From Roseomonas gilardii subsp. gilardii (GTDB taxonomy: Bacteria; Pseudomonadota; Alphaproteobacteria; Acetobacterales; Acetobacteraceae), in contig NZ_CP095554.1 of NCBI RefSeq assembly GCF_023078375.1, forward strand, positions 1,364,001 to 1,428,000: a stretch of 64,000 nt of DNA, written 5' to 3'. The notes under the pieces are model-generated. The model saw only the letters and a program-made list of their open reading frames with translations, was not told the DNA's origin and did no database searches. The position numbers and the translations under genes were made by a program. Of the stretch, positions 56,963 to 64,000 are shown one piece after another (position 1 is the stretch's first letter; each line of letters begins with the position of its first letter).

Positions 56963-58398
56963 GTGCCGCCACCGATGCCATGGCCGCCACCGAGCGGCTG
57001 TTCTTCCGCGATCTGGACCCGGACCGGGCAGCGCGCATCGTGGCCGATGCCCTGGCCGGGGCGGAGGATGGCGAACTGTTCCTGGAATACCGGGAAAGCG
57101 AAGCGGTCAGCCTGGATGACGGGCGCATCCGCGCGGCCAGCTTCGACACCTCCCGCGGCTTCGGCCTGCGCGCGGTGCGTGGCGAGGGGGCGGCCTATGC
57201 CCATGCCGGGGAGATCGGCGAGGCGGCGCTGAAGCGGGCCGCCGAGACGGTACGCGGATTGCCGGGCGAGAGCGTGGCCGCGCTGGCGGAAGCACCGCGC
57301 CGCACCAATGCACGGCTCTACGACAGCGCCAACCCGCTCGCCGCCATGGGCTTCGCCGAGAAGACGGCGCTGCTGGCCGCCATCGACGCCTATGCCCGGG
57401 GGCGCGACGCGCGGGTGCGGCAGGTGATGGCGACGATCAGCGGCGAATGGCAGGCGGTGCGCATCCTGCGCCCCGGCGGGCCGGGCGTGGCGGACCTGCG
57501 GCCGCTGGTGCGGCTCAATGTCGCGGTGGTGGTGGAGGATGGCGGGCGGCGGGAGACCGGCTCCTTCGGCACGGGCGGGCGCTTCGCCTATGGGCGCGTG
57601 CTGAACGAGGCCACGTGGAAATCCGCCGTGGACGAGGCGCTGCGCCAGGCGGTGGTGAACCTGGACAGCCGTCCGGCGCCGGCGGGGGAGACGGCCGTGG
57701 TGCTGGGCCCCGGCTGGCCCGGCATCCTGCTGCACGAGGCGATCGGCCATGGGCTGGAGGGTGATTTCAACCGCAAGGGCACCAGCGCCTTCGCCGGGCT
57801 GATGGGGCAGCGGATCGCGGCGCCCGGCGTGACGGTGGTGGATGACGGCACCATCCCGGACCGGCGCGGCTCGCTGACCGTGGATGACGAGGGCACACCG
57901 ACCTCCCGCACCGTGATGATCGAGGACGGCATCCTGGTGGGCTTCATCCAGGACCGGCAGAATGCCCGGCTGATGGGCGTGGCGCCGACCGGCAACGGGC
58001 GCCGCGAGTCCCATGCCCATATCCCCATGCCGCGCATGACCAACACGGTGATGACGGGTGGGGCGCATGCGCCGGAGGAGATCATCCGCTCGGTGAAGCG
58101 CGGGCTCTATGCGGTGAATTTCGGTGGCGGGCAGGTGGACATCACCTCGGGCAAGTTCGTCTTCTCCGCCTCCGAGGCCTATCTGATCGAGGATGGGCGC
58201 ATCACCGCGCCGGTGAAGGGCGCCACGCTGATCGGCAGCGGCGCCGATGCGCTGACCCGGATCAGCATGGTGGGCAACGATTTCGGCATGGACCCGGGCA
58301 TCGGCACATGCGGCAAGGAAGGCCAGGGCGTGCCGGTCGGCGTCGGCCAGCCGACGCTGCGCCTGGATGGGCTGACGGTGGGCGGCACGGCGGTGTGA
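56959..58398 (+). CDS. tldD: Metallopeptidase TldD
   Basis: The 479-residue catalytic subunit of the TldD-TldE peptidase has the zinc motif HEAIGH in ILLHEAIGHGLEGDFNRKGTS and FGGGQVDITSGKFVFSASEAYLIEDG near the end. The complex trims peptides inside a chamber in the cytoplasm. The partner PmbA is encoded at 14276. The ATG overlaps the kinase stop by 4 bp. In many alphaproteobacteria tldD lies near cytochrome-oxidase assembly genes, which fits ctaA two genes upstream. Confidence 0.95.
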   Translation: MSAATDAMAATERLFFRDLDPDRAARIVADALAGAEDGELFLEYRESEAVSLDDGRIRAASFDTSRGFGLRAVRGEGAAYAHAGEIGEAALKRAAETVRGLPGESVAALAEAPRRTNARLYDSANPLAAMGFAEKTALLAAIDAYARGRDARVRQVMATISGEWQAVRILRPGGPGVADLRPLVRLNVAVVVEDGGRRETGSFGTGGRFAYGRVLNEATWKSAVDEALRQAVVNLDSRPAPAGETAVVLGPGWPGILLHEAIGHGLEGDFNRKGTSAFAGLMGQRIAAPGVTVVDDGTIPDRRGSLTVDDEGTPTSRTVMIEDGILVGFIQDRQNARLMGVAPTGNGRRESHAHIPMPRMTNTVMTGGAHAPEEIIRSVKRGLYAVNFGGGQVDITSGKFVFSASEAYLIEDGRITAPVKGATLIGSGADALTRISMVGNDFGMDPGIGTCGKEGQGVPVGVGQPTLRLDGLTVGGTAV

Positions 58399-58424
58399 GG
58401 CCGGGGGCGGCGTTGCGCTGCCGG

Positions 58425-58740
58425 CCCGGGGGAAGGCGCTGCCTTCCCCCGATACCCCCATCCGCCAGGAACCTGAGGTTCCTGGACCTCCCGTTCGCTG
58501 GTACTTCCTGCGGCCCGATCGCGCCGGAGAGCGATGCTCTCCGGCGACTGCCGGTGCCGCCAGAGCGGAGAAGGATTCTTTCTTTTCGGGAGCCCCGCTG
58601 ATCCACCTGCGCTCAGGGATCGGACGGCAGGCTGAGGGTCACCACCAGCGCCAACGAAAGCCCGGGGTCCGGGGACCGGCTTCGGTCCCCGGCGGAGTGG
58701 GGGTCCGGGGGCGAGGCAGCGCCTTGCCCCCGGGGGTGGC
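58425..58740. repeat. Intergenic multi-hairpin repeat (family A, longest copy)
   Basis: This 316-bp element fills most of the gap between tldD and the molybdoenzyme gene. It has the GGGGGAAGGCGCTGCCTTCC hairpin, the palindrome CCAGGAACCTGAGGTTCCTGG at 58466-58486, and a GCCGGAGAG/CTCTCCGGC stem. A TTCTTTCTTTTCGGGAGCCC tract, GGGGACCG-GCTT-CGGTCCCC, and a closing GGGGGCGAGGCAGCGCC follow. Most modules match 49146-49416. Confidence 0.8.
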
Positions 58741-58853
58741 CGCGAAGGGCGACGCCAGGTCTTCCAGATGAAGCAGCTGTCATCGCGGCCGCGGCAACCG
58801 TGCCCGGGCTCCGCCGGTTCTCCTGCCACCGGCTGGGCGCGGAGGGATTCTCC

Positions 58854-61183
58854 ATGGGTGATGATGTCAGGATCGGCCCCTATGACGGACCCTCTGGCGG
58901 CTGGGGATCGGCGAAGTCGCTGGGCGAGATCATGCTGCGCGAAAGGGTCACGCCCGGGATCGGCGAGGCGCTGCTGCGGCAGAACAAGGCGGACGGCTTC
59001 GCCTGCGTCTCCTGCGCCTGGGCCAAGCCCGCTTCCGCGCATCCCTTCGAGTTCTGCGAGAACGGTGCCAAGGCCACGGCCTGGGAGCTGACCTCGCTCC
59101 GCACGCCGCCGGATTTCTTCGCGAAGCACACGGTGTCGGAGCTTCTGGGCTGGTCCGACTTCGCGCTGGAGCAGCAGGGGCGGCTGACGCATCCGATGCG
59201 CTATGACGCCGCCAGTGACCGCTATGTGCCGGTAAGCTGGGAGGAGGCCTTCCGCGTCATCGGGGAGGAGCTGCGGGCGCTCGATCCGAAATCGGCGGTC
59301 TTCTATGCCTCGGGGCGCGCCTCGCTGGAGACGTCCTACATGTACGCGCTGCTGGCGCGGATGTATGGCTGCAATAACCTGCCCGACAGTTCCAACATGT
59401 GCCACGAGACAACCTCGGTGGCGCTGAAGGAGGTGCTGGGATCGCCGGTCGGCACCATCACCCTGGCGGATTTCGGGCATTGCGACGCCATCTTCTCCTT
59501 CGGGCAGAATGTCGGCTCCAACGCGCCGCGCATGCTGCACCAGTTGCAGGAGGCGGTGCGGCGCGGCGTGCGGATCGTCACCTTCAACCCCCTGCGCGAG
59601 CGCGGCTGGGAGCGGTTCACCAACCCGCAGAACCCGCTGGAGATGGGTACGGGGGCGAGACGCGGATCAGCGAGCAGTACCACCAGGTGAAGGCGGGCGG
59701 CGACATGGCCGCGCTGATGGGCCTGTGCAAATGGCTGATCGAGGCGGATGACCGGGCGCGGGAGACGGGCGGCGCGCCGGTGCTGGACCATGATTTCATC
59801 CGCGAGCACACCACGGGCTTCGAGGCTTTCGCGAAGGCCGCGCGCGAGACGGGGTGGGAGCGGATCACCGCGGAATCCGGCCTGACGCGTGTGGCGCTGG
59901 AAGCGGCGGCGGAGCTCTACAGCCAGTCGAAAGCCTGCATGTTCATCTATGGCATGGGGCTGACGCAGCAGGTGCTGGGGGAGCAGAGCCTGCACATGCT
60001 GGTGAACCTCATGCTCCTGCGCGGCAATATCGGGCGGCAGGGTGCCGGGATCTCGCCGGTTCGGGGGCATTCCAACGTGCAGGGGCAGCGCACGGTCGGG
60101 ATCTCGGAGAAGCCGGAGCTGGTGCCGCTGGATCGCCTCGCGGAGCAGTACGGCTTCGAGCCGCCGCGCGGGAAGGGGCTGAACACGGTGGAGGCCTGCG
60201 AAGGCATCCTCAGGGGCGAGGTGAGGGCCTTCATCGGCCTGGGCGGCAATTTCGTGCGCGCCATCCCGGACCGTGACCGGATGGAGCCCGCCTGGCGGAA
60301 GATGCGGCTGACGGTGCAGATCGCGACGAAGCTGAACCGCTCGCATCTGGTGAACGGCGAGGTCGCGCTGCTGCTGCCCTGCAAGGGGCGCATCGAGCGG
60401 GACAGCCAGGCGACGGGCGACCAGGTGGTGTCGATGGAGGACAGCACCGCCACCATCCATGCCTCCTTCGGCAGGCGCGAGCCGGCGAGCGCGGACCTGC
60501 TGTCCGAGCCCACGATCGTGGCCGGCATCGCCAAGGCGGTGCTGCCGCCGAACCCGAAGTTGGACTGGGATTCCTGGCTGGCCGATTACAGCCGCATCCG
60601 CGATGCGATCGAGCACACCTATCCGGAGGAATTCCGGGGCTTCAACGACCGGATGGCGGTCCCCGGCGGCTTCCACCGCCCGGTCCCGGCGCGCGACCGG
60701 GTGTGGAAGACCAGGAGCGGCAAGGCGGAGTTCCGCGTGCCGGAGAAGCTGACGGCCACGGGCTTCGAGGACCGGCCGGAGCAGTACCGGCTGATCACGC
60801 TGCGGTCCAACGACCAGTTCAACACCACGGTCTATGGTTATCACGACCGTTTCCGCGGTGTGAAAGGCACGCGGATGGTGGTGTTCATGAACCCCGGAGA
60901 CATCGCAGCGGCGGGGCTGTCCGATGGTGACGAGGTGACGCTGGCGACGGTCTATGATGACGGCGTGCGGCGGGAATTCGGTGGGCTGCGCGTCACCGGC
61001 TTCGACATCCCGCGCGGCTGCCTCGCGGCCTATTACCCGGAATGCAACACGCTGATCCCCGTTTCCCACCACGCGAAGGAAAGCAAGACGCCGGCGGCGA
61101 AGGCGGTGCCGGTGAGGATCGCCGCGCGCGTGCCGCATCATTCCGGGCGCAGCGTGCCGGCGGAGGGCCTGCCGCCGGGATGA
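58854..61183 (+). pseudogene. FdhF/YdeP-family molybdopterin oxidoreductase, frameshifted near 59653
   Basis: Corrected, this is about 776 residues with the YdeP-type order. An N-terminal iron-sulfur region has CVSCAWAKP and FEFCENG. The molybdenum cysteine is in SSNMCHETTS, and the MoCo domains include RGNIGRQGAGISPVRGHSNVQG and a C-terminal LRSNDQFNTT. It is formate-dehydrogenase-like, but the substrate is unproved. GGAGGG precedes the ATG at 58854. The frame changes within the five-G run at 59651-59655; one extra G joins NPLEMGT to GGETRISEQYHQVKAGGD. As sequenced, residues 1 to about 270 and the rest are in different frames. Confidence 0.88.
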
Positions 61184-61212
61184 TCGCTGGTGCTGGAAGG
61201 CGTGCTTCTGGC

Positions 61213-61262
61213 CCGGGGGGAAGGCGCTGCCTTCGCTCCCGTCCCTCCCATCCGCTTTCCGG
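61213..61262. repeat. Degenerate family A hairpin repeat
   Basis: CCCGGGGGGAAGGCGCTGCC followed by TTCGCTCCCGTCCCTCCCAT matches the first module of the 58425 element, with a broken return arm. It occupies the gap between the molybdoenzyme and acetyltransferase genes. Confidence 0.5.
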
Positions 61263-61354
61263 GAGCGCCGCCCTTCCGTCTGCTTCCGTGGATCGGCCCG
61301 CAGGCCCCCGGGTCGCCGCTTCCCATCCCCGCCCGCGATGGGCAGGATCGCGGC

Positions 61355-61816
61355 ATGTCCGGTTCCAGTCCCGCTGCGCGCCTCGCCCGGCCTGGGGAGG
61401 CGCCGCGTCTCGCTGCCCTGGTGGAGCGTGCCTATGCCCATTACGTCCCGGTGATCGGGCGGCGGCCGGCGCCGATGGATGACGACTATGCCGCCCGCGT
61501 CGCGGCGGGGCAGGCGCATGTCCTGGAACGGGACGGGCGCGTCCTGGGCCTCGTGGTGATCGAGGAACGGCCCGGCCATCTCTGGCTCGACAACATCGCC
61601 GTGGAGCCGGAGGCCCGGGGACAGGGCTTCGGCACCGTCCTGCTCGACTTCGTGGAGGCGGAGGCGCGGCGGCGTGGCTTCCGCGAATTGCGGCTGCTGA
61701 CGCATGAGAGGATGGAGGCGAACCTCGCCCTCTACCGCCATCGCGGCTTCGCCGAGACCGAACGGCGCGAGGAGCAGGGGTTCCGGCGCGTGTTCCTGCG
61801 CAAGATGCTGGGCTGA
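61355..61816 (+). CDS. GNAT-family N-acetyltransferase
   Basis: The 153-residue protein has the GNAT fold: ARLARPGEAPRLAALVERAYAHYV, LWLDNIAVEPEARGQGFGT with the acetyl-CoA P-loop (RGQGFG), and LYRHRGFAETERR. Substrate is unknown. The ATG at 61355 fits the domain start; the longer frame reads through a repeat. Confidence 0.88.
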   Translation: MSGSSPAARLARPGEAPRLAALVERAYAHYVPVIGRRPAPMDDDYAARVAAGQAHVLERDGRVLGLVVIEERPGHLWLDNIAVEPEARGQGFGTVLLDFVEAEARRRGFRELRLLTHERMEANLALYRHRGFAETERREEQGFRRVFLRKMLG

Positions 61817-61869
61817 GGCGGGGCAGGGTGCCGGATTCCCTTCACGGCCTCGTGGCTGGTCCCCTGGTC

Positions 61870-61965
61870 GGCTCCCTGCTCGGCTCCCTGCTCGGCTCCC
61901 TGCTCGGCTCCCTGCTCGGCTCCCTGCTCGGCTCCCTGCTCGGCTCCCTGCTCGGCTCCCTGGGC
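61870..61965. repeat. 12-bp minisatellite, seven perfect copies plus one variant
   Basis: The unit GGCTCCCTGCTC is repeated without change at 61870, 61882, 61894, 61906, 61918, 61930 and 61942, with a last variant copy at 61954. In frame on the plus strand it would read Gly-Ser-Leu-Leu, and on the minus strand Glu-Gln-Gly-Ala. It lies between the acetyltransferase stop and the permease stop, so it is probably non-coding. Copy number is likely to vary among strains. Confidence 0.95.
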
Positions 61966-61994
61966 CACCGGCACCATGCCGGACGGATGCCCCA

Positions 61995-64000
61995 TCAGGG
62001 CCTCGCGGCCTGGGTTTCCCGCCTGTCTTCCATGTTTCCGGTCAACGGGGCGGTGGCGGCGGGCTGGGCCGCCCGTTGGGCCGCCTGCGACAGGGCCTCC
62101 ACCGCCTCCTGCAGATTCCGCACGATCCGCACCGTGCCGTCGCCGAGGCCCTCTGGCGGGAGGGCATCGCGCAGGGCCTGTTCCTGCTCCACCCCGGCCT
62201 CTCCCCAGAGCCCGACCAGCAACGGCGCCGAGGGGAAGTCCCGGCGCAGCCGCAGCGCGGCGTAGCGCAGGCTGGCGCCGCTGGTGCCGCCGGCCACCAC
62301 CGAAAGGCAGAGGGCCCGCACCGTGCCGCCGGGCGAGGCCGTGACCGGTTCGGGCTTCCGCAGGGCGGCGTTGGGCACCATGCCGGCGCCGAAGCCGCGT
62401 TGCCGCAGGGTCTGGAGCAGCATGCAGGCGGCCTGGCCGTCGAAGCGCCCGCGCCCGGGGATGCAGAGCACGCTGTCGGGGGCGGTCCATTCCTCCGGCA
62501 CGGCGGCCATGGAGGCGGTGGGGGCGGGCGCGGGGCTGGCGGGTGCTTCCGGGTCCCTGTCCTTCGGGCCGGTCTCCCTGGCCGGAGCCACGGGTCCGTC
62601 CATGAGAGGGGGCTCGTCCTCCTCCAGGGCATCCTCGTGGTCCGCCAGGTCCTCCAGCAGCGCGTCCACCTTGCCGCGCACCCATTCGATGCGCCGGCGG
62701 CTGAGCGCGCCGCGCCCGGCATCGGCCTGCGCCAGCGCCAGGCCGGGCAGCGCCACCTCGTCGTAATAGGCGCGCAGCGAGCCGTTCCCCAGGCGCAGTT
62801 CGGCCTGTTCGACCAGCCCGTCCGCATCCCCCGCCAGGGCACGCTGGTAGAAGGCCTCGGGCGGGGCCAGGGCCTCCCGGTCCCCCAGCAGGACGTCGAG
62901 GAATTCGAGCTGCTTTACATGGCGGCCGAGCACCACGAGGCAGAGCGTCAGCGGCATCGCCATCAGCAGGCCGAGCGGGCCCCAGAGCCAGGTCCAGAAG
63001 GCCGTGGCCAGCAGCACCGCGATCGGGGTGAGGCCGGTGCTGTGGCCATAGACCAGGGGCTCCACCGCCTGGGCCTGCAGCGCCTCGGCCACGCCGAAGA
63101 GTGCCACGGTCCAGAGCAGGGTGCCCCAGCCCGGGTCCACCGCCATGGCCAGCAGGGCGGGGAAGGCGACGGCGATGATGACCCCGACGAAGGGGACGAA
63201 GCGCATCAGCCCCGCCACCACGCCCCAGAGCGCCGGGTTGGGGATGCCGATGGCCCAGAGGCCCAGGCCGATGACGGTGCCGAAGCAGGCGTTCAGCATC
63301 ACCTGGGCCAGGAAGAAGCGGCTGAGCCGTGTCGTCGCCTCGTCCAGCGCGGCGGTGGTGCGTTGCAGGTCGCCGGAGCCGACCAGCTTGATGACGCGGT
63401 CGCGCATGTCCTCCCGGTACAGCAGCAGGAAGACCACGAAGACCGCGACGATGCCGGTGGTGGCGACCGGGCCGACCAGGGGGGAGATCACGCGCTGGAT
63501 CAGCTCCAGCGTCCCCGGTTCCGGCGTGTGGACCTCCACCGGCAGGGGGCGGACGGGGGTTCCCGCGCCGGCGGGGGTGGGGGCGGCCGGGGCGGCGGCG
63601 CGGGGCGCGACATTCTCGCCCAGCCGCTGGAGCAGGCCGGAGAGGCGTTCCAGGATGCCGCCGCTGGACAGGTGCCCGACCTTGTCCATCACCGCGGCCT
63701 GATAGCGGGGCAGGTCGGCGGCGAGCTCGGCCATCTGCCGCCCCACCATCACGCCGATGCCGGACAGCAGGGCGAAGGCCAGGAAGGCGGTCAGCAGCAC
63801 GGCGGGGATGCGCGGCACCCGCCAGTGCCGCAGGCCCCGCACCACCGGCGCCAGGACGAAGGCCAGCAGTGTCGCCAGCACCAGCGGCACCAGCAGTTCC
63901 CGCGTGATATAGAGGATGCCGACCACCGCCATGATGGCATAGAGCGTGCCGATGCCCCCGCCGGGGAGGCCGGCGGCGCGGATGCGGGCGCGGGCACCGG
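61995..64000 (-). CDS. AI-2E/PerM-family permease, 5' end beyond window
   Basis: At least 645 residues are visible, and the frame is still open at 64000, so the true start lies outside. The N-terminal part, about 350 residues, has the AI-2E family pattern of several helices (GTVIGLGLWAIGIPNPALWG, GLMRFVPFVGVIIA, YGHSTGLTPIAVLLATAFWTWLWG). A cytosolic part of about 290 residues follows. It holds an acidic linker and a Rossmann-like domain (SVLCIPGRGRFDGQAACMLL, ALCLSVVAGGTSGASLRYAA) resembling a B12-binding-type fold. Transported substrate is unknown; autoinducer export is only a family label. Confidence 0.85.
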   Translation of the reverse strand, partial: GARARIRAAGLPGGGIGTLYAIMAVVGILYITRELLVPLVLATLLAFVLAPVVRGLRHWRVPRIPAVLLTAFLAFALLSGIGVMVGRQMAELAADLPRYQAAVMDKVGHLSSGGILERLSGLLQRLGENVAPRAAAPAAPTPAGAGTPVRPLPVEVHTPEPGTLELIQRVISPLVGPVATTGIVAVFVVFLLLYREDMRDRVIKLVGSGDLQRTTAALDEATTRLSRFFLAQVMLNACFGTVIGLGLWAIGIPNPALWGVVAGLMRFVPFVGVIIAVAFPALLAMAVDPGWGTLLWTVALFGVAEALQAQAVEPLVYGHSTGLTPIAVLLATAFWTWLWGPLGLLMAMPLTLCLVVLGRHVKQLEFLDVLLGDREALAPPEAFYQRALAGDADGLVEQAELRLGNGSLRAYYDEVALPGLALAQADAGRGALSRRRIEWVRGKVDALLEDLADHEDALEEDEPPLMDGPVAPARETGPKDRDPEAPASPAPAPTASMAAVPEEWTAPDSVLCIPGRGRFDGQAACMLLQTLRQRGFGAGMVPNAALRKPEPVTASPGGTVRALCLSVVAGGTSGASLRYAALRLRRDFPSAPLLVGLWGEAGVEQEQALRDALPPEGLGDGTVRIVRNLQEAVEALSQAAQRAAQPAATAPLTGNMEDRRETQAARP

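Noticed and set aside
61828-62265. Plus-strand frame with a GSLL repeat
   Set aside because: It reads through the minisatellite and then antisense to the permease tail, with no good start signal or family resemblance after the repeat.

Overview
The window is 64 kb of very GC-rich, densely coded DNA. It most likely comes from an alphaproteobacterium of the Acetobacteraceae, resembling Roseomonas. The support is the strong G/C bias at third codon positions, a MucR/Ros regulator, a FYDLN-acid (TIGR02300) gene next to aroA-cmk-rpsA, an alphaproteobacterial-type Fur, an OlsB ornithine-lipid acyltransferase, a Bug-type solute-binding protein, and hairpin-rich intergenic repeats. It looks like chromosome: trpAB, thrC, rpsA, cmk, ctaA, rsmD and tldD/pmbA are all present. 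I saw no tRNA, rRNA, CRISPR array, prophage or intact insertion sequence.

Layout. 0-8.7 kb: a manganese catalase, a four-gene sugar-type ABC importer (ATPase, Tat-exported binding protein, two permeases), then a head-to-head FAD-linked oxidase and iron-dependent alcohol dehydrogenase. 8.9-14.3 kb: surface-polysaccharide genes, namely an FkbM methyltransferase with a coiled-coil tail and a roughly 1,240-residue multi-domain glycosyltransferase broken by a frameshift. 14.3-22 kb: pmbA and an M16 peptidase, a 3.7-kb accessory segment (transposase-like ORF, lower-GC membrane protein, frameshifted SLC13 carrier), then thrC. 22-31 kb: metabolic genes (metallo-hydrolase, M20 peptidase, SMP-30 lactonase, GST, Bug protein, cytochrome b561, tadA, aspartate aminotransferase). 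30.8-35.6 kb: a glutamine-amidotransferase hydrolase, rluB, rsmD, uronate dehydrogenase and aldose epimerase. 35.8-41.4 kb: the TIGR02300-aroA-cmk-rpsA locus. 41.5-46.8 kb: an IclR/sulfatase pair, olsB, fur, mucR and a TusA-like gene. 46.9-53.4 kb: trpBA, a tricarballylate-dehydrogenase-like flavoprotein with its GntR regulator, a TVP38-type membrane protein and a GT2 glycosyltransferase. 53.4-64 kb: ctaA, a PAS histidine kinase and tldD with overlapping starts and stops, then an FdhF/YdeP molybdoenzyme (frameshifted), a GNAT acetyltransferase and an AI-2E/PerM-type permease that runs off the end.

Three things stand out. First, the EPSP synthase homologue sits in the normal aroA locus but lacks nearly all catalytic residues of the family, so it looks like a pseudoenzyme. 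Second, intergenic spaces carry at least two families of multi-hairpin repeats. One copy fills the whole gap between two genes and is bounded by a perfect 21-bp inverted repeat, and short 12-, 15- and 16-bp minisatellites occur at gene edges. Third, four genes each need one extra G/C inside a G/C homopolymer to be read through. This shared pattern points to a systematic base-call deficit rather than four independent gene losses.
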